Positions 1-9,975 are shown, counted from the stretch's first letter. The stretch: DNA of 64,000 nucleotides from Pseudomonas sp. BGI-2 (GCF_004310295.1 NZ_SISB01000022.1:1-64000), one strand, 5' to 3'. Numbers and translations are program-made. The notes: generated by a model from the letters alone, not told the origin.

Positions 1-119
1 GCGTAATCATCGAGTGCTGCGCGAGCATATTCGTAGCCCACAGGTGCATGTTCCTTCCTCGCCGACAACTGACTTCCAGCGATATCAGTATGGAAGAGAA
101 AGGAACGGACTACCTATAT

Positions 120-142
120 CGCGAGCAGGCTCGCTCCCACAG
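120..142. repeat. Single REP-like sequence
   Basis: A lone copy resembling the REP arm found elsewhere in the window (CGCGAGCAGGCTCGCTCCCAC, with a small variation from the CGCGAGCAAGCCCGCTCCCAC arm). It lies just downstream of the stop codon of the first minus-strand gene. No partner arm is visible before the window begins. The remaining bases of 1-158 show no gene I can support. Confidence 0.6.
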
Positions 143-158
143 GGTTTTGCGGTTACGG

Positions 159-1106
159 TCAGTTTTTCAAACTGGCCTGAACGGTCGCCACTCCATCCTT
201 GCCATCAAAACCGGTGACACCGGCGAGCCAGCGCTGCAGATCCTCGGGATGATCACGCAGCCATTGCTTGGCAACGTCCTGAGGCGTTTTACGCTCCATG
301 ATCGGCACCATCAACTGGCTTTCCTGGGCGGCGGTGAAGGTCAGGTTTTCCAGCAGGCGATTCACATTCGGGCAGCGCTGGGCGTAGTCCGGGGAGGTCA
401 CGGTGGAGACGGTGGCGGCGCCTTCGTTCGGGCCGTAAACGTCTTCGCTGCCGATCAGGTAGGCGATCTTCATGTTGATGTTCATCGGGTGCGGGGTCCA
501 GCCGACGAACACCACGAATTCCTTGCGATTCACCGCCCGTTGTACGGCGGCGAGCATCCCGGCCTCCCCGGACTCGATCAACTTGAAGTCCTTCAGGCCA
601 AAGCGATTGGTCTCGATCATGGTTTTGAGGGTGGTGTTGGCGCCACTGCCCGGCTCGATGCCGTAGATCTTGCCGCCGAGCTGATCCTTGAATTTGGCAA
701 TGTCGGCGAAGGTTTTCAGGCCCGCTTCGGCGACGTACTCAGGTACGGCGAGGGTTGCCTGAGCGTCGGCCAGGCTCGGCTTGTCCATGACCTTCACTTG
801 ATTGGCGGCCACGAACGGCGCGATGTTTTTGTCCATCGCCGGTTTCCAGTAACCGAGGTAGATGTCCAGACGCTTGTCGCGGATGCCGGCGAAGATGATT
901 TGCTGCACGGCGCTGGTTTGCTTGCTTTCGTAGCCGAGGCCGTTGAGCAACACATCGGCCATGCCACTGGTGGCGATGACGTCGGTCCAGTTGACCACGC
1001 CCATGCGCACGGCCTTGCAGGAAGCGTCGTCACGGGCCAAGACGCTGGTGCTCAGAAGAGCGGTGCCGCAGAGGATTGAGAGACAGCGGGTGAACAGTCT
1101 TTTCAT
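159..1106 (-). CDS. Orphan ABC substrate-binding protein, choline/betaine/carnitine type
   Basis: A 315-residue periplasmic binding protein of the OpuAC/ProX-like class (quaternary amines such as choline, betaine or carnitine). The first 24 residues are a signal peptide ending LARDD. Aromatic-rich segments typical of the quaternary-ammonium cage are visible: NWTD near residue 39, LGYWKPAMD near 85 and GWTPHPMN near 202. There is no permease or ATPase gene beside it, so it probably feeds a transporter encoded elsewhere, as the CbcX/CaiX/BetX proteins of P. aeruginosa do (family knowledge). It lies downstream of hutG in the same direction, separated by a REP-bearing gap of about 250 bases, so co-transcription with hut is uncertain. 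The exact ligand cannot be read from the sequence. Confidence 0.85.
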   Translation of the reverse strand: MKRLFTRCLSILCGTALLSTSVLARDDASCKAVRMGVVNWTDVIATSGMADVLLNGLGYESKQTSAVQQIIFAGIRDKRLDIYLGYWKPAMDKNIAPFVAANQVKVMDKPSLADAQATLAVPEYVAEAGLKTFADIAKFKDQLGGKIYGIEPGSGANTTLKTMIETNRFGLKDFKLIESGEAGMLAAVQRAVNRKEFVVFVGWTPHPMNINMKIAYLIGSEDVYGPNEGAATVSTVTSPDYAQRCPNVNRLLENLTFTAAQESQLMVPIMERKTPQDVAKQWLRDHPEDLQRWLAGVTGFDGKDGVATVQASLKN

Positions 1107-1247
1107 TGGGAGGGTCTCGTGCGGCAGCGGATTATTATGGGCCCGGTGTCTTCATGCACCGTGCCCAGAACAATACGCAGCGTCGAGAGGGTAAAAGCGA
1201 CCTGTAGCGACCGTGTTTTGCACGGTGGCGACAGTTTTTTGCACGAT

Positions 1248-1350
1248 GATCGTTCCCACGCTCTGCGTGGGAATGCAGCCCGTGACGCTCCGCGTCACTG
1301 GACGCGGAGCGTCCCTTGAGGCATTCCCACGCGGGAGCGTGGGAACGATC
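1248..1350. repeat. REP pair of the GATCGTTCCCACGC family
   Basis: Two inverted arms, GATCGTTCCCACGCTC at the left and GAGCGTGGGAACGATC at the right, enclose secondary inverted repeats built on GACGCGGAGCGTCC. The element lies between hutG and the orphan binding-protein gene. The same arms recur at 4830, 17605 and 31145. Confidence 0.85.
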
Positions 1351-1352
1351 AG

Positions 1353-2153
1353 TCACCGGTAGTGCTTCTGGCCCCAGGCCAGCAGCCCTTGCAGCAATTC
1401 CTTGAGCACCACCTGGGTCGGTGCCGCCAGATCCGGGCGGTAACGGAACGGCTCGAACTCTTCCATGTACGTGCACTGGCCCAACTCCAGTTGTACCGCA
1501 TGGATGTTCTCGGCCGGATTGCCGTAATGGCGAGTGATGTGACCGCCCTTGAAACGACCGTTCAGCACATGGCTGTAGTCGCCGTGGCGCGCGCAGATGG
1601 CTGCCAGCTGAGTGGCCAACTGTGGATCGCAACTGGCGCCGTTAAAGGTGCCGAGGTTGAAGTCCGGCAGCTTGCCGTCGAACAGGTGCGGGATCACCGA
1701 ACGGATCGAGTGCGCATCGAATAGCAATGCGTAACCAAACTCGGCTTTCAGTCTTGCCAGTTCCTGCTGCAAGGTGGTGTGGTACGGCGTCCAGATCTGC
1801 TCCAGATAAGTCGCGCGTTCTGCGGCCGATGGCTCATGCCCTTCGCGGAACAACGGAATACCGTCGAACAGCGTCGCCGGGTACAGGCCGGTGGTGGCGC
1901 CGACATACAAAGGCTTGTCGTCAGACGGTCGGTTCAGGTCGATGACAAACCGCGAGTACTCGGCGGCCAAGGTGCTGGCGCCCAGCTCGGCAGCAAATTC
2001 GTATAGCTGCGGGATGTGCCAATCAGTGTCCGGCAGGCTTTTCGCGTCGGGGATCAACCCCGCTTCCACCGCCGGAGTCAGGCGCAGACCGGCGTGGGGC
2101 ATGCTGATCAGCAGCGGCACGCGGCCTTGTTTGAAGTTCAGAACCTTATCCAC
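1353..2153 (-). CDS. hutG: N-formylglutamate deformylase
   Basis: Releases formate and glutamate from N-formylglutamate, the last step of the five-enzyme histidine pathway in pseudomonads. The protein is 266 residues from a GTG start at 2153; an AGGAG ribosome-binding site sits 7 bases upstream and overlaps the hutI stop codon, so the much longer upstream reading is not needed. The metallo-hydrolase landmarks are visible: SMPHAG near residue 17, DLNRP near 78, LFDAHS near 136 and a GGHITRHYG segment near 200. The gene begins 10 bases after hutI, so the two are translationally close. It is the last enzyme gene of the hut operon. Confidence 0.93.
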   Translation of the reverse strand: MDKVLNFKQGRVPLLISMPHAGLRLTPAVEAGLIPDAKSLPDTDWHIPQLYEFAAELGASTLAAEYSRFVIDLNRPSDDKPLYVGATTGLYPATLFDGIPLFREGHEPSAAERATYLEQIWTPYHTTLQQELARLKAEFGYALLFDAHSIRSVIPHLFDGKLPDFNLGTFNGASCDPQLATQLAAICARHGDYSHVLNGRFKGGHITRHYGNPAENIHAVQLELGQCTYMEEFEPFRYRPDLAAPTQVVLKELLQGLLAWGQKHYR

Positions 2154-2163
2154 AACTGCTCTC

Positions 2164-3369
2164 CTAAACGCTCGTTTCGACGCCGTGACGCACGACGCGT
2201 TTTTCCAGGTCACCGCCCAGCCAGTACGACAGATCGGCCGGACGATCGATTTGCCAGGCGACGAAATCCGCGACCTTGCCGACTTCCAGCGAGCCGTGAG
2301 TCTCGGCCATGCCCAACGCGGTGGCAGCATGAATCGTTGCACCGGCCAGCGCTTCCTCCGGGGTCATGCGGAAACAGGTGCACGCCATGTTCAGCATCAA
2401 GCGCAACGACAGCCCCGGTGAGGTTCCAGGATTGAGGTCGCTGGCGATGGCGATTTTCACCCCGTGTTTGCGCAAGGCGTCCATCGGCGGCAACTGGGTC
2501 TCGCGCAGGAAGTAGAAGGCGCCGGGTAGCAACACCGCGACGGTGCCGGACTTGGCCATGGCGATGGCGTCGTCTTCGGTCATGAATTCCAGGTGATCGG
2601 CCGACAATGCGTGGTAACGCGCCGCCAGACTCGAACCGTGCAGGGACGACAACTGTTCGGCGTGCAGCTTCACCGGCAACCCGAGTTGTTGTGCGGTGAC
2701 GAATACGCGCTCGACCTGGGCCGGCGAAAACGCCAGGTACTCGCAGAACGCATCCACCGCATCCACCAGACCTTCGGCGGCCAGGGCCGGGAGCATCTCG
2801 GCACAGATGTGATCGATGTAGTCGTCGGCACGGTCCGCGTATTCCGGCGGCAAGGCGTGAGCAGCCAGGCAGGTGCTGCGCACGCTGACCGGCAGTTCGG
2901 CGCCGAGACGGCGAATGACCCGCAAGATCTTGCGTTCGCTGGCCAGGTCGAGACCGTAGCCGGATTTCATCTCGACCGTGGTCACGCCGTCACGCATCAG
3001 GCTCTTCAGGCGTTTGGCGGCGCTGGCGAACAGTTCGTCTTCAGTGGCCGCGCGGGTGGCGCGTACGGTGCTGGCAATGCCACCACCGGCCGCTGCGATT
3101 TCGGCATAGCTGACGCCTTGCAGACGCTGTTCGAATTCACCGCTGCGGTTACCGCCGAACACCGTGTGGGTGTGGCAATCGATCAGACCCGGCGTCACCC
3201 AGGCCCCTTTTAGGTCATAGACCGCCGGGTATTCGCCCGCCGGCAGCTCACTGCGCGGGCCCACCCACTCAATGTGCGCTCCTGACGTCACGATGGCCGC
3301 ATCCTCGATGATCGAGTAGACGCCTTGCGCCATGGTTGCGACGTGGCAGTGTTGCCAGAGAGTTTTCAT
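2164..3369 (-). CDS. hutI: Imidazolonepropionase
   Basis: Cytosolic amidohydrolase that opens 4-imidazolone-5-propionate to N-formimino-glutamate. At 401 residues it has the usual family length. The metal-binding HxH is in the [13 protein letters not shown] segment (around residue 65), further ligands fall in KLHAEQLS and SADHLEF, and the late aspartate is in ASDLNPGTS. It lies 17 bases downstream of hutT and 10 bases upstream of hutG, consistent with one transcript. Confidence 0.96.
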   Translation of the reverse strand: MKTLWQHCHVATMAQGVYSIIEDAAIVTSGAHIEWVGPRSELPAGEYPAVYDLKGAWVTPGLIDCHTHTVFGGNRSGEFEQRLQGVSYAEIAAAGGGIASTVRATRAATEDELFASAAKRLKSLMRDGVTTVEMKSGYGLDLASERKILRVIRRLGAELPVSVRSTCLAAHALPPEYADRADDYIDHICAEMLPALAAEGLVDAVDAFCEYLAFSPAQVERVFVTAQQLGLPVKLHAEQLSSLHGSSLAARYHALSADHLEFMTEDDAIAMAKSGTVAVLLPGAFYFLRETQLPPMDALRKHGVKIAIASDLNPGTSPGLSLRLMLNMACTCFRMTPEEALAGATIHAATALGMAETHGSLEVGKVADFVAWQIDRPADLSYWLGGDLEKRVVRHGVETSV

Positions 3370-3386
3370 CCGTGGCCTCCGTTAGG

Positions 3387-4796
3387 TTATCGATGAGAAA
3401 AAGAAGGTTCCCGCTCCACCGGTACTGCCTTCCCTGCCGCCGGTTTCACCCACGTCAGGTAGGCCAGCACCAGCAACACAATCCAGACCACGCCGACGAT
3501 CAGAGCTGCCTGGGTGTCCGGGAAATAGCCCAGCACGCCGAAGATGAACAGCATGAAGGCAATCGCCGCCATCGGTGCATAGGGCCAGAACGGCACCGGG
3601 AATTTCAACTGTGCGACCTGCTCCGCGCTCATGGAACGACGCATGGCCACTTGGGTGAACAGAATCATCAACCAGACCCACACCGTCGCAAAAGTTGCGA
3701 TGGAGGCGATCAACAGAAATACGTTTTCCGGAATCAGGTAGTTCAGCAACACGCCCAGCAGCAGCGCACTGCTCATCACCACTACCGTCAGCCACGGCAC
3801 GCCATTGCGCGACAACCGGGCGAAGCCCTTGGGCGCGTGCCCTTGCAGGGCCAGGCCGTACATCATGCGGCCAGCGCCGAAGATGTCGCTGTTGATCGCC
3901 GATATCGCCGCCGAAATCACCACGATATTAAGAACAGTCGCCGCCGAACTGATCCCCAGATTGTCGAAAATCTGCACAAACGGGCTGCCCTGGCTGCCGA
4001 TCTGCTGCCATGGGAAGATCGACATCAGCACGAACATGGTCAGCACGTAGAACAGCAAAATACGCAGCGGTACGGCATTGATCGCCCGGGGCAGCACGTG
4101 CTGCGGGTCTTTGGCTTCACCGGCCGTCACGCCGATGATTTCAATGCCGCCAAATGCAAACATCACCACCGCGAACGAAGCAATCAGGCCGCCCACGCCA
4201 TTGGGCATGAAGCCGCCATGGCTCCAGAGATTGCTGATGTCGGTCGCCTGGGCGCCGGGCGCAGTGCTGATGCCGAACAGCATGATACCGAAGCCACCCA
4301 GGATCATCGCGACGATGGCCGCGACCTTGAGCAGCGACAGCCAGAACTCCATTTCACCGAAGACTTTGACGTTGCACAGGTTCAAGCCGCCGACCACCGA
4401 AACGATGCCCAGTACCCAGATCCAGCGGTCGACTTCCGGAAACCAGAAGCCCATGTAAATACCGAACGCGGTGACGTCGGCCATACCGACGATGACCATT
4501 TCAAACGCGTAGGTCCAACCGAGGATGAAGCCCGCCATCGGTCCAAGGTAAGTGCTGGCGTACTGGCCGAAAGACCCGGTCACCGGATTGTGCACCGCCA
4601 TCTCGCCGAGGGCGCGCATGACCATGAACACCGCCGCGCCACCGATCAGGTAAGCCAGCAGTACCGCAGGCCCGGCCATTTGAATGGCCGAGGCAGAACC
4701 GTAAAACAGCCCGGTGCCGATCGCCGACCCCAGTGCCATGAAGCGAATATGTCGGGCAGAGAGCCCGCGTTTCAAACCCTTTTCTGGCTGTTGCAT
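3387..4796 (-). CDS. hutT: Histidine permease of the amino acid/polyamine (APC) family
   Basis: A 469-residue membrane protein with about twelve hydrophobic segments and the APC-family start [20 protein letters not shown]. By position between hutH and hutI it matches the histidine-specific transporter called HutT or HutTh in pseudomonads (family knowledge); ligand specificity is inferred from context. The leader just before the start carries AATAAGAATAAT, a run of four ARN triplets that could bind Hfq/Crc over the ribosome-binding site. A single palindromic REP lies between it and hutH. Confidence 0.9.
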   Translation of the reverse strand: MQQPEKGLKRGLSARHIRFMALGSAIGTGLFYGSASAIQMAGPAVLLAYLIGGAAVFMVMRALGEMAVHNPVTGSFGQYASTYLGPMAGFILGWTYAFEMVIVGMADVTAFGIYMGFWFPEVDRWIWVLGIVSVVGGLNLCNVKVFGEMEFWLSLLKVAAIVAMILGGFGIMLFGISTAPGAQATDISNLWSHGGFMPNGVGGLIASFAVVMFAFGGIEIIGVTAGEAKDPQHVLPRAINAVPLRILLFYVLTMFVLMSIFPWQQIGSQGSPFVQIFDNLGISSAATVLNIVVISAAISAINSDIFGAGRMMYGLALQGHAPKGFARLSRNGVPWLTVVVMSSALLLGVLLNYLIPENVFLLIASIATFATVWVWLMILFTQVAMRRSMSAEQVAQLKFPVPFWPYAPMAAIAFMLFIFGVLGYFPDTQAALIVGVVWIVLLVLAYLTWVKPAAGKAVPVEREPSFSHR

Positions 4797-4808
4797 TGCT
4801 CGTCCCTA

Positions 4809-4820
4809 ATTATTCTTATT
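4809..4820 (-). promoter_or_regulatory. Candidate Hfq/Crc A-rich motif before hutT
   Basis: The transcript reads AAUAAGAAUAAU, four consecutive ARN triplets, ending 12 bases before the hutT start codon. Such AANAANAA motifs near start codons are the known target of Hfq with Crc in pseudomonads, giving catabolite repression of translation. Binding is inferred from sequence only. Confidence 0.5.
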
Positions 4821-4829
4821 GGCGGAAAT

Positions 4830-4861
4830 GATCGTTCCCACGCTCCCGCGTGGGAACGATC
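4830..4861. repeat. Single 32-bp palindromic REP
   Basis: GATCGTTCCCACGC followed by its inverted copy around a short centre, forming one compact hairpin. It is a solitary version of the family that elsewhere occurs as two spaced arms, and it lies in the hutH-hutT gap, seven bases beyond the hutH stop codon. Confidence 0.85.
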
Positions 4862-4868
4862 AGCAGAC

Positions 4869-6401
4869 TTACAGGCTAGGCAGCAATTTCGCCGGTACCA
4901 GCGCGTTCAGGCAACGGGTCGCCAACAACTCGCTCGCCGCGTTGATGTCCGGCGCAAAGAACCGGTCCTTCTCATAGAACGGCACTTCTTTACGGAGAAT
5001 CGCCCGGGCCTCTTCCAGCTTCGAAGAAGTCTTCAAACCATCACGCAGATCCAGACCCTGGCACGCCGCCAGCCACTCAACCGCCAAAACGCCGCGAGTG
5101 TTTTCGGCCATTTCCCACAGACGCTTGCCGGCAGCCGGGGCCATCGACACGTGGTCTTCCTGGTTCGCCGACGTCGGCAGGCTGTCCACCGAATGCGGAT
5201 GGGACAACGCCTTGTTCTCGCTGGCCAGTGCCGCCGCTGTCACCTGGGCGATCATGAAGCCGGAGTTCACGCCGCCATTGGCCACCAGGAACGGCGGCAG
5301 TTGCGACATGTGCTTGTCCATCATCAGCGAGATACGACGCTCGCTCAGGGAGCCGATTTCAGCGATGGCCAGGGCCATGTTGTCAGCGGCCATGGCCACT
5401 GGTTCGGCGTGGAAGTTACCGCCGGAGATCACGTCGCCTTCAGCAGCGAAGACCAGCGGGTTGTCAGAAACCGCGTTAGCTTCGACGACCAACACTTCGG
5501 CGGCTTGACGGAACTGAGTCAGGCAGGCGCCCATGACTTGCGGCTGGCAGCGCAGGGAGTACGGGTCCTGAACCTTTTCGCAGTTCTGGTGCGAGTCGGA
5601 CACTTCGCTGCGCTCACCCAAAAAATCGCGGTAAGCGGCAGCGGCGTCGATTTGGCCTTTCTGACCGCGAGCGGCATGGATCCGTGCGTCGAACGGCGAG
5701 CGCGAGCCCAGCACGGCTTCGACGGTCAGGGCGCCAAGCGCCACAGCGCCAGCGAACAGGTCTTCACCTTCGAACAGACCACGCAGCGCGTAAGCGGTGG
5801 AAACCTGAGTGCCGTTGAGCAGCGCCAGACCTTCTTTCGCCGCCAGGGTCAGCGGGGTCAGACCGGCGACTTTCAGCGCTTCGGTCGCTTCCAGCCATTC
5901 GCCTTTGTAGCGAGCCTTGCCCTCACCCAGCAGCACCAGCGACATGTGGGCCAAAGGCGCCAGGTCGCCGGATGCACCGACCGAACCTTTCAATGGGATG
6001 TGTGGGTAAACCTCGGCGTTGATCAGGGCGATCAGCGCGTCAATGACCTTACGACGAATGCCCGAGAAACCACGGCTCAGGCTGTTGACCTTCAGTACCA
6101 TGACCAGCCGAACCAGCGCGTCGCTGATCGGCTCGCCGACACCGGCGGCGTGGGACAGCACCAGCGAGCGCTGCAGGTTTTCCAGGTCTTCACTGGCGAT
6201 ACGGGTCGAAGCCAGCAGGCCGAAACCGGTGTTGATGCCATAAGCGGTGCGGTTCTCGGCGAGGATCTGTTCCACGCAGGCAACGCTGGCTTCAATCTGT
6301 TGCGAAGCGCTGTTGTCGAGGGTGATTTTGACCGGCTGCTGATAGATATCACGCAGTTGGGCAAGGCTCAGTTGGCCGGGAATAAGGTTTAACGCAGTCA
6401 T
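4869..6401 (-). CDS. hutH: Histidine ammonia-lyase (catalytically complete copy)
   Basis: Deaminates histidine to urocanate and ammonia. The start at 6401 (MTALNLIPG) has AAGGAG upstream and gives 510 residues, the usual histidase length; the extra upstream reading is unlikely. The MIO cofactor tripeptide Ala143-Ser144-Gly145 is present in [12 protein letters not shown]. Also present are Tyr54 in AYGINTGFG, His84 in SHAAGVGEP, the Asn of [17 protein letters not shown] with its Tyr and Arg, GNFHAEP, and the Glu of NQEDHVSM. This is the counterpart of HutH2, the functional histidase in P. fluorescens as I recall. It lies between the histidase-like paralogue and hutT. A weak AAGAAGAA stretch lies 27-34 bases before the start. 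Confidence 0.96.
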   Translation of the reverse strand: MTALNLIPGQLSLAQLRDIYQQPVKITLDNSASQQIEASVACVEQILAENRTAYGINTGFGLLASTRIASEDLENLQRSLVLSHAAGVGEPISDALVRLVMVLKVNSLSRGFSGIRRKVIDALIALINAEVYPHIPLKGSVGASGDLAPLAHMSLVLLGEGKARYKGEWLEATEALKVAGLTPLTLAAKEGLALLNGTQVSTAYALRGLFEGEDLFAGAVALGALTVEAVLGSRSPFDARIHAARGQKGQIDAAAAYRDFLGERSEVSDSHQNCEKVQDPYSLRCQPQVMGACLTQFRQAAEVLVVEANAVSDNPLVFAAEGDVISGGNFHAEPVAMAADNMALAIAEIGSLSERRISLMMDKHMSQLPPFLVANGGVNSGFMIAQVTAAALASENKALSHPHSVDSLPTSANQEDHVSMAPAAGKRLWEMAENTRGVLAVEWLAACQGLDLRDGLKTSSKLEEARAILRKEVPFYEKDRFFAPDINAASELLATRCLNALVPAKLLPSL

Positions 6402-6534
6402 TTTCGTGCTCCTTTTGAGAGTTTGTCTTCTTCTTAGGTGAAGAGTACTCACCAGACGCTCCGGAGATGTCCGTTGTCCGTCGCTTCCCACCTTTTGGGG
6501 GGCTGCGCCTTGGCACGCTGGTGTTTTGTGGAAA

Positions 6535-8061
6535 TCAGTTCAGGTTCGGTAAAGCCTTGTGCAGCAAAATCGGGTCTTTCAACACGCTGGCAGCCGCCGC
6601 AATATCTGGAGCCAACCAACGGTCCTGATCGTAGGCCGGGACGCGTTCACGCAGCAGACGCCACGCGGCATCTGTGCCTGCGCCAAAACGTTGTTCTTTC
6701 AAAAATTCAAATGCCTGAGCCGCCAGCAAATATTCGATCGCAAGAATCTGCGTGCAGTTTTCCAGGGCGCGATGCAGCTTCAGCGCGGCGTTGGTGCCCA
6801 TGCTCAAGTGGTCTTCCTGCAGGCCCGAGGTGACGTAGTTGTCGAGCACCGCCGGTTGCGCCAATTGGCGGTTTTCCGCGCACAGGGAAGCGGCGACGTA
6901 CTGGACGATCATCATTCCGGAATTAACCCCCGGGTTAGCCACGAGGAATGCCGGCAAACCGCTGACATGCGGGTTGATCAAGCGGTCCAGGCGACGTTCG
7001 GCGATAGAGCCGATTTCCGCCATGGCAATCGCCAGCAAATCTGCCGCCATCGCGACCGACTGGCCATGCGGGTTGGCCTGGGACACCACTCGGAAGTCGT
7101 CCGGCGTACCCAGCAGCATCGGGTTGTCGGTGACAGAGTTGAGTTCGGTTTCGATCTGCTTTTTCGCGTGCTCAAGCTGATCGCGAGCGGCGCCGTGGAC
7201 TTGCGGGATCGAACGGATGCTCAACGCATCTTGAGTGCGAATACCTTTGCTGCTGGCAATCACTTCACTGCCGTCGAGCAACGCCCGCAGGTTGATGCCG
7301 ACTTGCTGCATGCCCGGGTGAGGCTTGAGCGCGATGATCTCGGCATCGAACGCAGCAATCTGACCGCGCTGGGCTTCGAAGCTCATGGCACCAATCACAT
7401 CAGCCCATTGCACCAAACGCGTCGCGTCGGCGATTGTCAGGCAACTGAGGCCGGTCATGCACGGCGTGCCGTTGACCAGGCACAAACCATCTTTGGCGCC
7501 GAGCTGGACCGGCTGCAGACATTCTTCGGCCAGGGCTTGCTGCGCGGAAACGATCTGCCCGCGATAGCTCACATTGCCAACGCCCAGCAGCGCGATGCCG
7601 ACGTGCGCCATGTGGGTCAGGTAACCCACCGAACCCTGGGACGGCACTTGCGGGGTGATGCCGCGATTGAGCAGCGCCAGCAGCGCTTCGACCACTCGAC
7701 GATGAATGCCGGATTTGCCTTGGCTGTAATTGAGGATTGCCGCACACATGATCGCGCGGGTCTGCTCGTCGGCCAATGGAGCGCCAACGCCACAGGCGTG
7801 ACTGAGCAACGTGTTACGCGACAGTTGGCTGAGTTGCTCGTCTTTGAGCGAGACATTGCACAACGCGCCAAGACCGGTGTTGACGCCATAGGCGCGCTCG
7901 CCGCTGGCGACGATGCGCTGGACGATGGCTTGGGCATTCTCGATCCGCGCCCAGGCTTGGGCAGACAGCTCAAGCTGTGCGCCATGGCGGGCTACGGCAA
8001 CCACATCCTGCCAACGCAGGTGGTCGCCTGCGATAACGATTTTTTCAGCCTGGGACATCAT
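6535..8061 (-). CDS. Histidase-family paralogue lacking the MIO tripeptide (HutH1 type)
   Basis: A 508-residue member of the histidine/phenylalanine ammonia-lyase family, full length and collinear with hutH, but missing the cofactor-forming residues. Where hutH has [15 protein letters not shown] this protein has [12 protein letters not shown]: exactly the Ala-Ser-Gly is absent after Gly146. The motif QDPYSLR is QDALSIR, so the catalytic Tyr is Leu280. Tyr58, His88, Asn197, Arg283 and Glu416 equivalents remain. Conventional MIO-dependent lyase activity is therefore not expected; a different reaction, a binding role or a structural partnership with HutH is possible. Start may be 8061 or 8058 (two adjacent ATGs after GAGG). 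It sits between hutV and hutH. Confidence 0.85.
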   Translation of the reverse strand: MMSQAEKIVIAGDHLRWQDVVAVARHGAQLELSAQAWARIENAQAIVQRIVASGERAYGVNTGLGALCNVSLKDEQLSQLSRNTLLSHACGVGAPLADEQTRAIMCAAILNYSQGKSGIHRRVVEALLALLNRGITPQVPSQGSVGYLTHMAHVGIALLGVGNVSYRGQIVSAQQALAEECLQPVQLGAKDGLCLVNGTPCMTGLSCLTIADATRLVQWADVIGAMSFEAQRGQIAAFDAEIIALKPHPGMQQVGINLRALLDGSEVIASSKGIRTQDALSIRSIPQVHGAARDQLEHAKKQIETELNSVTDNPMLLGTPDDFRVVSQANPHGQSVAMAADLLAIAMAEIGSIAERRLDRLINPHVSGLPAFLVANPGVNSGMMIVQYVAASLCAENRQLAQPAVLDNYVTSGLQEDHLSMGTNAALKLHRALENCTQILAIEYLLAAQAFEFLKEQRFGAGTDAAWRLLRERVPAYDQDRWLAPDIAAAASVLKDPILLHKALPNLN

Positions 8062-8108
8062 TGACCTCGTGCGTACAACCTTAAAATTGATACAGCTTCA
8101 CCAGCCTC

Positions 8109-8200
8109 TTCGCGGGCAAGCCTCGCTCCTACAGGTTTTGTGTCGCTCCCACATTTCTGTGGCAAATAAGAAACCTGTAGGAGCGAGGCTTGCCCGCGAA
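8109..8200. repeat. REP pair of the TAGGAGCGAGGCTTGCCCGCGAA family
   Basis: Inverted arms TTCGCGGGCAAGCCTCGCTC and GAGCGAGGCTTGCCCGCGAA enclose a loop with an extra short inverted segment (GTGTCGCTCCCACA). It lies in the gap between hutV and the histidase-like gene. Related pairs are at 14707 and 20770. Confidence 0.85.
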
Positions 8201-8226
8201 GGCGTCCGAACAGCCTCCGCAAACCT

Positions 8227-9057
8227 TTAAACCACCGCAGTCCGCCGCTGGACAAAGCGGTCGACATACTCATCCGCCGGCGAATGCAGGATCTCTCTTG
8301 GCGTACCCACCTGAATCAGGCGCCCGTCCTTGAGAATCGCAATCCGGTTACCAATCCGCACCGCCTCATCAAGGTCGTGGGTGATGAAGACGATGGTCTT
8401 GTGCAGGGTCTTTTGCAGCTCCAGCAACTGGTCCTGCATCTCGGCGCGGATCAGCGGATCGAGCGCACTGAACGCTTCGTCCATCAGGATGATGTCGGTG
8501 TCTGCCGCCAGGGCACGGGCCAGGCCCACACGCTGACGCATGCCGCCCGAAAGCTGGTGCGGGTATTTGTTTTCGTAGCCCTTGAGGCCCACGGTGTTGA
8601 TCCAGTGCAGCGCGCGTTCGGAGCACATTTGCTTGCTCTCGCCACGCACTTTCAGGCCGTAGGCAACGTTATCCACCACGGTCTTGTGCGGCAGCAGGCC
8701 GAAGCTCTGGAACACCATGCTGATCTTGTGCCGACGAAATTCGCGCAGGGCTTCCATGTCGTATTGCAGGATGTCCACGCCGTCCACCAGGATCGCGCCG
8801 CTGGTCGGGTCGATCAGGCGATTGAAGTGGCGTACCAGCGTCGATTTGCCGGAACCCGACAGGCCCATGATCACGAAGATCTCGCCGGTAGCGATGCTCA
8901 ACGACAAGTCGTTCACGCCGACCACGCAGCCGGTTTCGAACAGCACCTGATCTTTGGTTTTGCCCTGACCAATCATGGCCAGCGCATCCTTGGAACGGTT
9001 GCCGAAAATCTTGAAGACGTTTTTGACTTCGATCTTGCTGATGGCTTCGTTGCTCAT
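8227..9057 (-). CDS. hutV: ABC transporter ATP-binding protein of the histidine uptake system
   Basis: The 276-residue ATPase of an osmoprotectant/proline-type (ProV-like) ABC importer. Walker A is GLSGSGKST, the signature is LSGGMRQRV, Walker B is IILMDEAFSALDP and the switch histidine is in FITHDLDEA. It lacks the C-terminal CBS domains of ProV, in line with a substrate-importing rather than an osmosensing role. Its start overlaps the end of hutW by four bases. Placement within hut and homology to HutXWV of pseudomonads indicate histidine or urocanate uptake. Confidence 0.93.
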   Translation of the reverse strand: MSNEAISKIEVKNVFKIFGNRSKDALAMIGQGKTKDQVLFETGCVVGVNDLSLSIATGEIFVIMGLSGSGKSTLVRHFNRLIDPTSGAILVDGVDILQYDMEALREFRRHKISMVFQSFGLLPHKTVVDNVAYGLKVRGESKQMCSERALHWINTVGLKGYENKYPHQLSGGMRQRVGLARALAADTDIILMDEAFSALDPLIRAEMQDQLLELQKTLHKTIVFITHDLDEAVRIGNRIAILKDGRLIQVGTPREILHSPADEYVDRFVQRRTAVV

Positions 9058-9905
9058 TTGCTCACCTCATGCCGTGGCCGACCATACGCCTGAGTAATGC
9101 GGTCTATAACCACTGCCAGAATCACGATCGCCAGACCGGCTTCAAGACCACGTCCGACGTTGAGGGTCTGAATCCCCACCAACACGTCTTCACCCAGGCC
9201 ACGGGCACCGATCATCGAGGCAATCACCACCATCGACAGGGCCATCATGGTCGTCTGGTTGATCCCGGCCATGATGCTCGGCAGGGCCAGCGGAAGTTGC
9301 ACGCCAAACAGTTGCTGCCAACGGTTGGCACCGAAGGCATTGATCGCTTCCATCACTTCACCGTCGACCTGGCGAATACCCAGATCGGTCAAGCGGATCA
9401 GTGGTGGCGCGGCGTAGATCACGGTGGCGAAAATCGCCGGAACCTTGCCCAGACCGAACAGCATCAGCACCGGGATCAGGTACACGAAACTCGGCATGGT
9501 CTGCATGATGTCCAGCAGCGGCATCAGCACCGAACGCAAGCGATTGCTACGTGCCGAAAGGATGCCCAACGGGATGCCGATCAGCACCGAAATGACCGTC
9601 GCGACCATCATCAGCGCCAGCGTCTGCATCAGCTTGTCCCAGAGGCCGACAGCGCCTACCAAAAACAGCAGACCGACGATGACAGCGGTGGTCACGACCT
9701 TGCGGGTCGCGTGCCAGGCAACGCCCGCCACGATCGCCAGCATCAGCCACCAGGGCGCCGCACGCAGCAGGCCTTCAAGATTGACGATGGCCCACAAGAG
9801 GGTGTCGGAGATGCTGCGGAACACGTCGCCGTAGTTGGTGACCAGCGAATCGACCCAACCGTTGACCCAGTCGGCGATGGAAAAGGTAAAGCTTTCGGGA
9901 AACAT
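9054..9905 (-). CDS. hutW: ABC transporter permease of the histidine uptake system
   Basis: A 283-residue inner-membrane permease of the ProW type with six or so membrane segments. The EAA-type cytoplasmic loop that contacts the ATPase is visible as EVMEAINAFGANRWQQLFGVQ near residue 185. It follows hutX by 70 bases and overlaps hutV by four, the usual binding protein - permease - ATPase order. The first 60 residues carry an amphipathic extension before the transmembrane core. Confidence 0.93.
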   Translation of the reverse strand: MFPESFTFSIADWVNGWVDSLVTNYGDVFRSISDTLLWAIVNLEGLLRAAPWWLMLAIVAGVAWHATRKVVTTAVIVGLLFLVGAVGLWDKLMQTLALMMVATVISVLIGIPLGILSARSNRLRSVLMPLLDIMQTMPSFVYLIPVLMLFGLGKVPAIFATVIYAAPPLIRLTDLGIRQVDGEVMEAINAFGANRWQQLFGVQLPLALPSIMAGINQTTMMALSMVVIASMIGARGLGEDVLVGIQTLNVGRGLEAGLAIVILAVVIDRITQAYGRPRHEVSK

Positions 9906-9975
9906 AAGAGACTCTCAATCAAGGGGTTGCGATCAAGCGTCCGACTGCCGCTCAGGGCAGTCGGAGAGGCTCAAC

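Noticed and set aside
48..1079. Long plus-strand open frame (343 codons) opposite the orphan binding-protein gene
   Set aside because: It is a shadow of the GC-rich minus-strand gene; the protein has no domain pattern and the minus-strand product is an obvious binding protein with signal peptide.
1196..1240. Terminator after hutG from the ACCGTG-TTTTG-CACGGT hairpin
   Set aside because: The T-run is not adjacent to the stem and lies on the wrong side for minus-strand transcription.
3336..6392. 1018-codon plus-strand open frame across hutT and hutH
   Set aside because: It spans two well-defined minus-strand genes and their gap, and its His/Gln/Arg-rich translation is typical of antisense frames in GC-rich DNA.
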